Source: Bacteroidaceae bacterium
GTDB taxonomy: Bacteria > Bacteroidota > Bacteroidia > Bacteroidales > Bacteroidaceae
Length of the DNA: 64,000 bases
NCBI GenBank assembly: GCA_017470425.1
Contig: JAFUYT010000032.1
Location: 62,001 to 126,000, forward strand
Direction of reading: 5' to 3'
Translations under genes and position numbers: made by a program
The notes under the pieces: generated by a model
What the model saw: only the letters and a program-made list of their open reading frames with translations
Databases searched by the model: none
What the model was told of the DNA's origin: nothing
In this document: in pieces, positions 35,857-46,564 of the stretch
How the letters are laid out: each line of letters opens with the position of its first letter
Numbering within the stretch: the stretch's first letter is position 1

Positions 35857-38800
35857 CTATTTGACGATTTTTCGAGTGCCATGTATATAGATTCCTTTCT
35901 GTGTGGAAGCTGAATGTATTTGCCGGCCGCTCAGGTCATACCAATTCCCGTCGTCCTTTGGCGAGAGTGTGAGGCTTTTGATGCGCACCGACTCATCTTT
36001 GGTAAGCACGAAATTATCGAAGCCGCAGATGAACTCATTGGCTTTATGGTCGGACTTAGCTCCGATGGCGATGGGGGTGGTGCCGTCGGCCTCGAAGTCG
36101 ATGGTGACGGTTTGCCATTGGTTGGTGGCTGACACGGTGCGTGTGGCGCCTCCGACGTAGATGGACGCTGTGTTGTTGGCAGAATTGTCGGTGGCGAAGA
36201 TGTTGGCGGTGAGCTGGTACTTACCTTCCTCCAGTTTCACCTCTTGATAGAAGTTGAGGATGCTGGCTCCCCAGCGCTGGCGGATCCAGAGGGTGTGCTC
36301 TCCACCATTGCTGTTCTGTGGCTTGGAGGCGAAGAAACTGCTATACTGCTTGTCAGCAGCGGCGAAAGCGTTGAAGTCGTTGGCATCACGTGGCGCATAG
36401 TCCACCGTCCATCCCTCGGGCACATAAATGGCGCGGTCGTTGGTGACGCCGCTGCCGCTCAGGACGTTGTAGGCGCCCTCAAAGTCGCCATTGACGAAGG
36501 TGGTGGGGTATTCTTTTTCCTCGTAGGGGATATCCTGCAACTCGCAGATCTCCTTCTGCGTGAGGCAGATGTCGTAGAAACGGAAGCCGTCGATGGTGCC
36601 GCAGAAATCCTGGTTATCTGCTGCATAGGAACCATCCCACCACTGTGTGCGACCGATGTAGTTGCGCGTGTCGGTCGCCACCTCTGCCAGCTGGTAGCCT
36701 TCTGCCTGATTGGCAGTGCCGCTGACATCTTCTATACCATTAATATATATAATGGTCTTGCGCGAGGCGGCATCGTAGGTGACGGCGAGTTTATAGTCCT
36801 TGCCAGCTTCGAGCTTGGTGGTGCTGTTGATCATCGTGGTCGTTCCGCCATTGTATTTCACGCCTGCAGAGAGGGCGTCGGCGCGCAGGAAGAGGCTGTT
36901 GCCGCTACCGCTGCCGAAGTCGTAGAGGCGCGGCTGCTTGGTCATCGTTTTGACGTTGGCGGTGAGCAGGACGGTGTAGGAGCGCAGGCCGCTGAGCATA
37001 CCTTCGGGTGCGAGACCATATTTGTTGGTAGAGAAGCCGGCAGCTGTGTTCTTGGTCATATCAAGCGCCTCGGGTAGCTCATAGCGCAGGTTCTGTGTGA
37101 TGTCGCGGGCTAAGGCTTTCACCTCGAAGGTGCGGAAATCGTCGCCGATGGTAGCCGTGAGGGTGACAGGCGTGTCTTTGGTTGTGGCAAAGAGTACGCC
37201 GTTATTGCTCATTACTTGTTCGTTGCTGCTCGTCCAGGTGATGTTGAGGCCCAGCTTGGAGGCGGGCAGTACGAGGTCGGTGCGTGTCTCAGCGGGGAGG
37301 TCCAGCATCAGCAGGGCGTTCTTGGCTGCTTCGCGGTCGAGCTGCTCCTGCATATTCTTAACGAACGTCTGCACGGTGATGGGTGAGGCGCAGGCGTAGT
37401 AGTCATTCTGCATCAACAACGTGTGGGGGTAGTCGTCGCCAAAAGCCTCAGCCGTGCCGCCTTCCAGAGTCGTTGTCTCTATCACCTGATCTACGAGACC
37501 ATTGCGGTAGGTGGTCAGCACCTTGCCGTCGTATGTCAGCGAGAGAACCCAGGTGGTGACCTTCGTCGGGTGGTTGTCGCCGCTGGTGCCTGTGGAGTTG
37601 GTGGCCCAGTCATCGGAGGTCAGCAGGCGGTTCTGGCTGCGATAACTCTGCTCGCCAATGGTAACAACCGGATAGTTGTCGGCATTGATGGTATAAGTCA
37701 TATTGCCCAGAGTGAAGAGCTTGCTGTCAGCATACTTCGCGGTGTTCATGGCGAAGGCCAGGTTGAGCGTCTTGTTCACGGCAAGGCACCAGCAGTCGGT
37801 ACGATCCATGGAATCATCCTCAGGCGTCATATCCTCTTCCCACGCATAATCCACCCGGATGTCCGTGGGGTAGCCCTTCGGGTAGCTCTTCTGCACCATC
37901 CAATAATAATAGTCGCCATTCATCCAGGCCATGCGCATGGGCGAGTTTCCGGAACCGGGGATGATGAAAGGGCGGACGTTGTTCTTGGCGGAGTTGCGGG
38001 TGATCTGCTCGCTGCCAGCCACCTTGCCTTCGTCGTCGATGGTGTATTTCCATATTTCATAGACGCCGTCCTTGTTGTAGGCCCCGTCCTTGGTGGGGAT
38101 GGAGAGATAGAGGTCGTTGATATGTTCGGGATCCACGGCCATGCCGCCGCTGTAGCAGCGCTCGGTGGAGTTCCAGTTCTGGTGGAAGGCGTGTCCGGCA
38201 TACTGCACCCACGTGCGGCGCCACTCACTGCCCGTCCATCGAGCATACCAATAAACATGTGTCGTCTTGGCATCATCGATATGAGGATAGGCGATAACGG
38301 GATTCTCGTCCTTGTCTAAGGTGATCTGCCACACCCAGTTGCGGATGTTCGCCGAGTTATCCACCACGGCGGCGGGGTGGGCGGTAGCATAGCTACTCTG
38401 CTTGTTGACGTTATGCACGCCGTTAGCGATGATGGAGAGCTGGTTGCCCTTCAGGTCACGCAGGATGGGGCCATTGCCCTTGTTGATGTCGATGACGTTG
38501 AAGTAGAGCCAGTTGGGCTGCTCGTTGTCGGGGTGACCGGTGGTGTAGCTGAGGTAGATCTTATCCTTGCCGTTGCTCTGGTACTTGGCGTAGGGGCGTG
38601 CGCCGGTGCTCTGCACGATCTGCTTGGGGCCGAAGTCGAACTTACAGTTGTCGCTGGCATCAGGCATCGTCAGGCGGGCAATCGTCGGATGCCAGTTGAT
38701 GCCGCGCCAGCAGAGATAGATGTGGTTGGGGTCATCGCTCAGGATGAAGGGCGATGGGTAGGTTGTGTTATTTTCTGTTGCCAGATATTTCTCCTCGCCA

Positions 38801-39198
38801 AGCGCAGTGATGTCACCGGGTTTCTGCGAGATGCGGTACCAGATCTTGGCCTCGTCGGTGTGGCGGGTGTAGAAAATCATCACGCGTTCGTCGGGCAGCA
38901 CCACAAAGGTCGGGTTGTTGTGGTCGTCGGGCTGGAAGTAGCTGCGGATGAGCACGTCGGTCTTGCGCTTGGCTATCCAGTCGTACTGCGTAGCCTTCAC
39001 GTTGCCGTGGACATCAATATAACCGAGGTAGGTGGCGTTGATGTTGCCTGCCTCATTCTCATAGTGCAGTGCGCGCGGGTCAGCGAACCAACACCAGGCT
39101 CCTTCTTCGGCGACAACAGTTCCGCTGTAACTCTCTTGTGCAGCTGCCGACATGGTGGCAGTGATTGCCATGCAAAGTGCAAAAAATAACCTTTTCAT
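35857..39198 (-). CDS. Secreted BNR_4 / LamG-type protein with type IX tail
   Basis: A 1113-residue exported protein. Signal peptide MKRLFFALCMAITATMSAAAQ. Residues about 25-430 form a BNR_4-type beta-propeller (CWFADPRALHYE, FYTRHTDEAKIWYRIS, YPSPFILSDDPNHIYLCWRG), a family seen in polysaccharide lyases and glycosidases. About 730-900 is a LamG/concanavalin-like sandwich (IIYINGIEDVSG, YIGRTQWWDGS). A third sandwich of carbohydrate-binding type covers about 920-1070, and the end WYDLSGRQIH plus KGIYIHGTRKIVK is a type A sorting tail. I infer a surface polysaccharide-degrading or -binding role. The start at 39198 follows a TACCTTTG box by 36 nt. Confidence 0.82.
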   Translation of the reverse strand: MKRLFFALCMAITATMSAAAQESYSGTVVAEEGAWCWFADPRALHYENEAGNINATYLGYIDVHGNVKATQYDWIAKRKTDVLIRSYFQPDDHNNPTFVVLPDERVMIFYTRHTDEAKIWYRISQKPGDITALGEEKYLATENNTTYPSPFILSDDPNHIYLCWRGINWHPTIARLTMPDASDNCKFDFGPKQIVQSTGARPYAKYQSNGKDKIYLSYTTGHPDNEQPNWLYFNVIDINKGNGPILRDLKGNQLSIIANGVHNVNKQSSYATAHPAAVVDNSANIRNWVWQITLDKDENPVIAYPHIDDAKTTHVYWYARWTGSEWRRTWVQYAGHAFHQNWNSTERCYSGGMAVDPEHINDLYLSIPTKDGAYNKDGVYEIWKYTIDDEGKVAGSEQITRNSAKNNVRPFIIPGSGNSPMRMAWMNGDYYYWMVQKSYPKGYPTDIRVDYAWEEDMTPEDDSMDRTDCWCLAVNKTLNLAFAMNTAKYADSKLFTLGNMTYTINADNYPVVTIGEQSYRSQNRLLTSDDWATNSTGTSGDNHPTKVTTWVLSLTYDGKVLTTYRNGLVDQVIETTTLEGGTAEAFGDDYPHTLLMQNDYYACASPITVQTFVKNMQEQLDREAAKNALLMLDLPAETRTDLVLPASKLGLNITWTSSNEQVMSNNGVLFATTKDTPVTLTATIGDDFRTFEVKALARDITQNLRYELPEALDMTKNTAAGFSTNKYGLAPEGMLSGLRSYTVLLTANVKTMTKQPRLYDFGSGSGNSLFLRADALSAGVKYNGGTTTMINSTTKLEAGKDYKLAVTYDAASRKTIIYINGIEDVSGTANQAEGYQLAEVATDTRNYIGRTQWWDGSYAADNQDFCGTIDGFRFYDICLTQKEICELQDIPYEEKEYPTTFVNGDFEGAYNVLSGSGVTNDRAIYVPEGWTVDYAPRDANDFNAFAAADKQYSSFFASKPQNSNGGEHTLWIRQRWGASILNFYQEVKLEEGKYQLTANIFATDNSANNTASIYVGGATRTVSATNQWQTVTIDFEADGTTPIAIGAKSDHKANEFICGFDNFVLTKDESVRIKSLTLSPKDDGNWYDLSGRQIHSASTQKGIYIHGTRKIVK

Positions 39199-39234
39199 CG
39201 TTGCGTATATATGTTTGTTTCGTTCAATTGGGGG

Positions 39235-39242
39235 CAAAGGTA
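39235..39242 (-). promoter_or_regulatory. Bacteroidota -7 box for the BNR/LamG gene
   Basis: Minus-strand TACCTTTG, full match to TAnnTTTG. It diverges from the yfcE box at 39317. Confidence 0.65.
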
Positions 39243-39316
39243 GTAAAAAGTTGAAAGTTGGAGGCTGAAAGCTGAAAGTTTTTGCATTTCTATGCGACAT
39301 TTTATCAAATAATCCT

Positions 39317-39324
39317 TACCTTTG
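39317..39324 (+). promoter_or_regulatory. Bacteroidota -7 box overlapping the yfcE start region
   Basis: TACCTTTG ends only 5 nt before the yfcE ATG, so transcription would begin at or next to the start codon: a leaderless or nearly leaderless mRNA. Confidence 0.55.
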
Positions 39325-39329
39325 CCACC

Positions 39330-39833
39330 ATGAAACGCATAGGAATCCTTTCCGACACCCATTCCTATTGGGATGACAAGTATGTAGATTATTTCGAGCA
39401 GTGCGATGAGATTTGGCATGCCGGTGACATCGGTAGCACAGAGCTGGCCGACCGTCTGGCAGCCTTTCGCCCGCTGCGTGCCGTCGTCGGCAATTGCGAT
39501 GGCGGTGACCTGCGCCGTATGTTCCCTAAGCTCCTGCGGTGGAACTGCGAGGGTGCCGATGTGCTGATGACCCATATCGGCGGTTACCCCGGGCGTTATG
39601 ACTGGAGCATCCGTAACCTGCTCTACACCCGCCCTCCCAAGCTTTTCATCTGCGGTCACAGCCATATTCTGAAGGTGCAGTACGACAAACAACTGGGGCT
39701 CCTCCATATTAATCCTGGTGCTGCCGGGCTGCAAGGCTGGCATCAGGTGCGTACGCTCGTGCGTTTCACCGTCGAAGATGCTTCTTTCCACGACTTGGAG
39801 GTCATAGAAATCCCCCGTCAAGAGCCTATATAG
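39330..39833 (+). CDS. yfcE: YfcE/MJ0936-type metallophosphoesterase
   Basis: A 167-residue calcineurin-like phosphodiesterase. All metal motifs are present: SDTHSY (8-13), HAGDIG, VVGNCDG, MTHIGG and CGHSHIL. The natural substrate of this family is unclear. The start is the ATG at 39330 (MKRIGILSDTHS); the longer frame upstream would run across the promoter box. Confidence 0.93.
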   Translation: MKRIGILSDTHSYWDDKYVDYFEQCDEIWHAGDIGSTELADRLAAFRPLRAVVGNCDGGDLRRMFPKLLRWNCEGADVLMTHIGGYPGRYDWSIRNLLYTRPPKLFICGHSHILKVQYDKQLGLLHINPGAAGLQGWHQVRTLVRFTVEDASFHDLEVIEIPRQEPI

Positions 39834-39897
39834 TCGAAAAAAGACCTTTGAGACGCAGTTTTCTGCTTCCAAATTTGGCCGCTCCGCCAAACTTTGC

Positions 39898-39905
39898 TAC
39901 TTTTG
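39898..39905 (+). promoter_or_regulatory. Bacteroidota promoter for mutA
   Basis: TACTTTTG fits TAnnTTTG, with a -33-type TTTG at 39874-39877 and a 20-bp spacer. It lies 54 nt before the mutA ATG. Confidence 0.65.
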
Positions 39906-39958
39906 TCCGCTTTTAGGACGAAAATACACCTTATATATTCTATTTTATTTCAAAATTT

Positions 39959-41944
39959 ATGGCAGATAGTAAAGAAAAACTCTTCGCGGACTTCACCGCC
40001 CCGACCCGCCAGGAATGGCGTGACAAGATTGAGGTCGATCTCAAGGGCGCTGACTACGAGAAGAAAATGGTATGGCGAACCAACGAAGGTTTCTCCATGC
40101 AACCCTTCTATCGTAAGGAGGATGTGGACCAGCTGGCCACCGTCAACGCCCTCCCGGGCGAGTTCCCTTACGTAAGAGGCAACAAGAAGGACAACAACCA
40201 GTGGTTTGTCCGTCAGAACATTGAGGAGACCGATGCCAAGGCGGCCAATGCCAAGGCGCTGGACATCCTGAACAAGGGCGTCAACAGCCTCGGTTTCCAT
40301 GTGCCTGTCGACCAGTGCAACAAGGAGTATCTGGCCGCCCTGCTCGATGGTATCTATGCCGACTGCGTGGAACTGAACTTCCGTACGTGTCAGCGTCATT
40401 GTGTGGAGCTGGCTGAGGCTCTCGTGGCTTACTTCACCGAGAAGGGCTACGACCTTGCAAAACTGCAGGGCAGCATCAACTACGACCCCATCTCGAAGAT
40501 GCTGAAGAAAGGTAAGGACACCACTCCCGCCCTCCAGTTCGCAAAGCCCCTCATCGAAGCACTGGCCCAGTTGCCGCAGTACCGTTGCATCGCTGTCAAC
40601 GCCGACCTGCTCAACAACGCCGGTGCTTATGTGTATCAGGAGCTCGGCTACGCCCTCGCTTGGGGCGGCGAGTACCTCGACGAACTCGTTGAGGCTGGTG
40701 TTCCCGCTGAGGAAGCCGCCCGTCGCATCAAGTTCAACTTCGGCATCAGCGGCGTCTATTTCATGGAGATTGCCAAGTTCCGCGCAGCCCGTATGCTCTG
40801 GGCTGAGATCGTGAAGCAATATCTGGCCCCCTATAATCCCCCGGTGGGGGATGAAAAGAGTGGCTGCCAAACGCCCCCCGCCGGGGGGCCATGGGAGGCT
40901 GCCAAGATGCGCGTCAACGCCACCACCAGCTCCTACAACCTCACCCTCTTCGACAGCTATGTCAACATGCTGCGCACGCAGACCGAGACCATGTCCGCTG
41001 CCATCGCCAATGTCGACTCCATCGTGGTCACGCCCTTCGATGTGCCCTGCGAGCAGCCCACCGAGTTCGCCGAGCGCATCGCCCGCAACCAACAGTTGCT
41101 GCTGAAGGAAGAGTGCCACTTCGACAAGCTCGTGGACGTCAGCGGCGGCAGCTACTTCGTGGAAGAACTGACCGTGGCCATCGCCCAGCAGGCTTGGAAG
41201 CTGTTCCTCGCTGTGGAGGAAGAAGGTGGTTTCCTCGCTGCCGCCAAGGCCGGCACCATTCAGAAGGCCATCAACGACACCGATGCTGCCCGCCACGCCA
41301 ACGTCGGCAAGCGCAAGGAGTTCCTCCTCGGCACCAACCAGTTCCCCAACTTCACCGAGAAGAGCGAAGGCAAGGAGCCCATCAACCCCTCTCCCTGCTC
41401 CCCCCGTGGGGGGGAGGGCTGCAAATGCTCTGGAAACGTAAATAGTAACGAGGCTCTCCCCCCCACGGGGGGAGTTGGAGAGGGGCTTATCCCCGCCCTG
41501 AAGACCAGCCGCCTCGCTTCCGACTTTGAGACCCTGCGCCTCACCACCGAGAAGGCCGCCAAGCAGCCCATCGCTTTCATGCTGACCATTGGTAACCTGG
41601 CCATGCGCCAGGCTCGTGCCCAGTTCTCCTGCAACTTCCTCGCCGCTGCCGGCTACAAGGTGGTTGATAACCTCGGCTTCCCGACCGTAGAAGAAGGTGT
41701 GCAGGCTGCCGTCAAGGCCGGTGCCGACATCGTGGTGCTCTGCTCCTCCGATGACGAGTATGCCGACTATGGCGTTCCCGCTTTCGAAGCCCTCAAGGCT
41801 GCCGACCCGAAGGCCATCTTCATCATCGCTGGCGCTCCCGCCTGCTCCGAAGACCTCAAGGCCGCCGGCATCGAGAACTTCATCCACGTGCGTGTCGACC
41901 AGCTCAAGACACTGAAAGAGTTGAATGCTAAACTTGGAATATAG
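39959..41944 (+). CDS. mutA: Methylmalonyl-CoA mutase small subunit with repeat-derived insertions
   Basis: A 661-residue non-catalytic partner of MutB; the heterodimer interconverts succinyl-CoA and methylmalonyl-CoA on the way to propionate. The TIM-barrel half (to about 470) and a flavodoxin-like cobalamin-type domain (about 535-661) are visible. The DxHxxG cobalamin motif is absent, as is normal for this subunit. The protein is about 45 residues longer than I would expect. Two insertions explain this: NPPVGDEKSGCQTPPAGGPW near residue 298, and NPSPCSPRGGEGC to EALPPTGGVGEGL near 475-505. Both are written by inverted GC-rich repeat units; the second falls in the inter-domain linker. mutB follows after the DUF559 cassette. 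Confidence 0.95.
   Translation: MADSKEKLFADFTAPTRQEWRDKIEVDLKGADYEKKMVWRTNEGFSMQPFYRKEDVDQLATVNALPGEFPYVRGNKKDNNQWFVRQNIEETDAKAANAKALDILNKGVNSLGFHVPVDQCNKEYLAALLDGIYADCVELNFRTCQRHCVELAEALVAYFTEKGYDLAKLQGSINYDPISKMLKKGKDTTPALQFAKPLIEALAQLPQYRCIAVNADLLNNAGAYVYQELGYALAWGGEYLDELVEAGVPAEEAARRIKFNFGISGVYFMEIAKFRAARMLWAEIVKQYLAPYNPPVGDEKSGCQTPPAGGPWEAAKMRVNATTSSYNLTLFDSYVNMLRTQTETMSAAIANVDSIVVTPFDVPCEQPTEFAERIARNQQLLLKEECHFDKLVDVSGGSYFVEELTVAIAQQAWKLFLAVEEEGGFLAAAKAGTIQKAINDTDAARHANVGKRKEFLLGTNQFPNFTEKSEGKEPINPSPCSPRGGEGCKCSGNVNSNEALPPTGGVGEGLIPALKTSRLASDFETLRLTTEKAAKQPIAFMLTIGNLAMRQARAQFSCNFLAAAGYKVVDNLGFPTVEEGVQAAVKAGADIVVLCSSDDEYADYGVPAFEALKAADPKAIFIIAGAPACSEDLKAAGIENFIHVRVDQLKTLKELNAKLGI
40836..40889. 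repeat. Two short GC palindromes inside mutA
   Basis: ATCCCCCGGTGGGGGAT (40836-40852) and GCCCCCCGCCGGGGGGC (40873-40889), each a perfect hairpin, 20 bp apart, in frame. They look like degenerate or minimal forms of the CTCCCCCCGTGGGGGGGAG core. Confidence 0.7.
41384..41488. repeat. Inverted pair of GC-rich repeat units inside mutA
   Basis: Unit a (41384-41420) and unit b (41451-41488) are inverted copies: CCCCTCTCC, three or four variable bases, CTCCCCCCGTGGGGGGGAG. They are separated by 30 bp and encode SPRGGEG and LPPTGGVGEGL, the same residues as the pair in cysS. Confidence 0.88.
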
Positions 41945-41945
41945 C

Positions 41946-42455
41946 AGCCTCACCCCCAACCCCTCTCCCAAAGAGAGGGGAGTAGATACTTTCAGATAAT
42001 GGCTTACCATTATGAAACAGCGGCTCCTGACAGGTATGATTTGTTGAAGCAATTCGCGAAGGTTAACCGTAGGGAAATGACAGAAAGTGAGGCTATTCTT
42101 TGGAATACACTCCGAAAACTGCAATGTGGCTATCATTTTAGGCGTCAACACCCAATAGGTGACTATATAGCGGATTTCATCTGTATCAAGAAGAATCTCG
42201 TGATAGAAGTCGATGGTGAGTACCACAACGAGCCAGCCCAACAGCAGGATGATCAGTTCCGGACCGAAAGTATCAACGCAAGAGGTTATTCAGTCATTCG
42301 TTTTACCAACGATGAAATTCAAACAGACCTACCCAAGGTTATAGAAACCATAAAGAAGTATTTGTTTAACGAATAAAATGCAAACCCCGTCCTCTTTCCT
42401 ATAGAATAAGGTATATACGCCCCTCTCCTTGGGAGAGGGGACGGGGGTGAGGCTT
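41946..42455. mobile_element. DUF559 cassette with ~36-bp terminal inverted repeats, between mutA and mutB
   Basis: The left end (41946-41982) and the right end (42420-42455) are inverted copies differing at about four positions. Each reads AGCCTCACCCCC, two bases, CCCCTCTCCCAA, one base, GAGAGGGG. The left end begins 2 nt after the mutA stop and the right end abuts the mutB ATG, so the 510-bp unit exactly fills the operon spacer. The single gene inside has lower GC than mutA and mutB. No target-site duplication is obvious. Confidence 0.75.
41999..42376 (+). CDS. DUF559 protein (Vsr/PD-(D/E)XK nuclease-like)
   Basis: A 125-residue protein of the DUF559 family, related in fold to very-short-patch repair endonucleases. 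Seen: the helix REMTESEAILWNTLR, then FRRQHPIGDYIADFIC with the Asp, and LVIEVDGEYH with the E-x-D pair, completing a restriction-like active site. The C-terminal segment ends GYSVIRFTNDEIQTDLPKVI. It has no metabolic link to methylmalonyl-CoA mutase. Its lower GC and flanking inverted repeats mark it as an inserted cassette. I infer possible self-mobilising or repeat-processing nuclease activity; no biochemical role is established. Confidence 0.88.
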   Translation: MAYHYETAAPDRYDLLKQFAKVNRREMTESEAILWNTLRKLQCGYHFRRQHPIGDYIADFICIKKNLVIEVDGEYHNEPAQQQDDQFRTESINARGYSVIRFTNDEIQTDLPKVIETIKKYLFNE

Positions 42456-44621
<2,166 letters not shown>

Positions 44622-44683
44622 TCCACCTTCCGCCATTACGTTTTCCGTAATTATCCATTTTGAAATCGTGCGGAAATCCCTAT

Positions 44684-44720
44684 GCGCCCTACGCAGATAT
44701 AACCGTTCTGCGTAGGGCGC
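44684..44720 (+). terminator. Terminator after mutB
   Basis: GCGCCCTACGCAGA (44684-44697) pairs perfectly with TCTGCGTAGGGCGC (44707-44720), 14 bp, followed by a T-rich tract. Confidence 0.85.
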
Positions 44721-44754
44721 GTTTCGTTTTGATACATTTTTTAGCTCGGTTTTC

Positions 44755-44785
44755 TTTGCCTTTTTACAGAAAAGCCTTACCTTTG
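44755..44785 (+). promoter_or_regulatory. Bacteroidota promoter for fumarase
   Basis: TTTG at 44755-44758 and TACCTTTG at 44778-44785 with a 19-bp spacer, a full match to the TTTG/TAnnTTTG pattern. The leader to the ATG is about 80 nt. Confidence 0.65.
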
Positions 44786-44873
44786 TCGCGATTCTTGGAA
44801 GATCACGGCAATCGCTGCGCTTTCAATGGTCTTTGCTACCCGCTACGTGCCAACTCTAAATTTTCAACACAAT

Positions 44874-46520
44874 ATGGCAACAACACCCGATTTCAAGTAC
44901 GCTCCGATGTTCCAGCTCGGAGAAGACAAGACCCAGTACCGCCTCCTAACGAAGGAAGGCGTCACCACCGCTACCTTCGAGGGCAAGGAGATTGTGAAGG
45001 TCTCTCCCGAAGCATTGACGCTGCTGGCCCAGCAGGCGTTCCACGACGTGGAGTTCATGCTGCGCCGCGAGCACAATGAGCAAGTGGCCGCCATCCTCAC
45101 CGACCCCGAAGCCACGGAGAACGACAAGTACGTGGCCCTGCAGTTCCTGCGCAACGCCGAAACGGCAGCCAAGGGAATCCTCCCCTTCTGCCAGGACACA
45201 GGCACCGCCATTATCCACGGCGAGAAAGGTCAGCAGGTGTGGACGGGCTTCGAGGACGAAGAGGCTTTGAGCCGCGGCGTCTATAACACCTTCACGCAGG
45301 ACAACCTGCGCTACTCGCAGAACGCTCCGCTGAACATGTACGACGAGGTGAACACGCGCTGCAACCTGCCCGCACAGATTGACATCGAGGCCACCGAGGG
45401 CGCTGAGTACCGCTTCGTGATGGTGGCCAAGGGCGGCGGCTCCGCCAACAAGACCTACTTCTACCCGATGACCAAGGCCACCATCCAGAACGAGGGTACG
45501 CTCATCCCCTTCCTCGTGGAGAAGATGAAGAGCCTCGGCACCGCTGCCTGCCCGCCCTACCACATCGCCTTCGTCATTGGCGGCACGTCTGCCGAGAAGA
45601 ACCTGCTGACCGTGAAGCTCGCCAGCATCAAGTACTACGACAGCCTGCCCACCACGGGCGACGAGACGGGCCGCGCCTTCCGTGACATCGACTTGGAAAA
45701 GAAGTTGTTGAAGGAGGCTCACAATATCGGCCTCGGCGCCCAGTTCGGCGGCAAGTACATGGCGCACGACATCCGTGTCGTCCGTCTGCCGCGCCACGGC
45801 GCCAGCTGCCCCATCGGCATGGGCGTCAGCTGCTCCGCCGACCGCAATATCAAAGCTAAGATCAACCGCGACGGCATCTGGCTCGAAGTCATGGACAGCA
45901 ACCCCACCGAGTTGATTCCCGAGGCGCTGCGTCGCCCGGGCGAAGGCGCGAAGGGCATCGAGATCGACCTCAACCAGGGCATCGACGCCGTGCGCGCCGA
46001 GCTGACGAAGTACCCGGTTTCCACGCGCGTGAACCTTAAAGGTACTATCATCGTGGCGCGCGACATCGCCCACGCCAAGCTGAAGGCCCGCATCGACGCC
46101 GGTGAACCCATGCCCGACTACTTCAAGGACTACCCTGTCCTCTATGCCGGTCCCGCCAAGACGCCCGAAGGCTACCCCTGCGGTTCTATGGGTCCGACCA
46201 CGGCCAACCGCATGGATCCCTATGTGGATGAGTTCCAGAGCCTGGGCGCTTCGCTCGTGATGATTGCCAAGGGCAACCGCTCGCAGCAGGTCACCGACGC
46301 CTGCCAGAAGCACGGCGGCTTCTACCTGGGCACCATCGGCGGCGTGGCAGCCGTCCTCTCGCAGTCGAGCATCAAGAGCATCGAGTGCGTGGAATATCCC
46401 GAACTCGGCATGGAAGCCATCTGGAAGATTGAGGTCGAGGACTTCCCCGCCTTCATCCTCGTGGATGACAAGGGCAACGACTTCTTCAAGCAGCTGAAAC
46501 CCCTCTGCTGCAAGAACTGA
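44874..46520 (+). CDS. fumA: Fumarate hydratase, class I (iron-sulfur)
   Basis: A 548-residue oxygen-sensitive 4Fe-4S enzyme interconverting malate and fumarate in the reductive branch to succinate. The cluster cysteines fit E. coli FumA (105, 224, 318): Cys106 in FCQDTGTAI, Cys226 in AACPPYH and Cys320 in MGVSCSADR. The beta-barrel C-terminal domain with [11 protein letters not shown] is complete. The start is the ATG at 44874 (MATTPDFKY); the longer frame from 44826 is leader sequence. It is the only class I fumarase in the window. Confidence 0.96.
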   Translation: MATTPDFKYAPMFQLGEDKTQYRLLTKEGVTTATFEGKEIVKVSPEALTLLAQQAFHDVEFMLRREHNEQVAAILTDPEATENDKYVALQFLRNAETAAKGILPFCQDTGTAIIHGEKGQQVWTGFEDEEALSRGVYNTFTQDNLRYSQNAPLNMYDEVNTRCNLPAQIDIEATEGAEYRFVMVAKGGGSANKTYFYPMTKATIQNEGTLIPFLVEKMKSLGTAACPPYHIAFVIGGTSAEKNLLTVKLASIKYYDSLPTTGDETGRAFRDIDLEKKLLKEAHNIGLGAQFGGKYMAHDIRVVRLPRHGASCPIGMGVSCSADRNIKAKINRDGIWLEVMDSNPTELIPEALRRPGEGAKGIEIDLNQGIDAVRAELTKYPVSTRVNLKGTIIVARDIAHAKLKARIDAGEPMPDYFKDYPVLYAGPAKTPEGYPCGSMGPTTANRMDPYVDEFQSLGASLVMIAKGNRSQQVTDACQKHGGFYLGTIGGVAAVLSQSSIKSIECVEYPELGMEAIWKIEVEDFPAFILVDDKGNDFFKQLKPLCCKN

Positions 46521-46564
46521 TAATCATAGGACACAATTCACAAACAGCTTAATCAGGAAACACA

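Noticed and set aside
39195-39890. 231-residue minus-strand frame across yfcE
   Set aside because: It overlaps the well-supported yfcE gene and the BNR promoter and shows no domain.
41999-42376. DUF559 gene as a working part of the methylmalonyl-CoA mutase operon (for example a MeaB-type chaperone)
   Set aside because: The protein has a restriction-like fold and no GTPase motifs, is lower in GC and is bounded by inverted repeats, so insertion explains it better.
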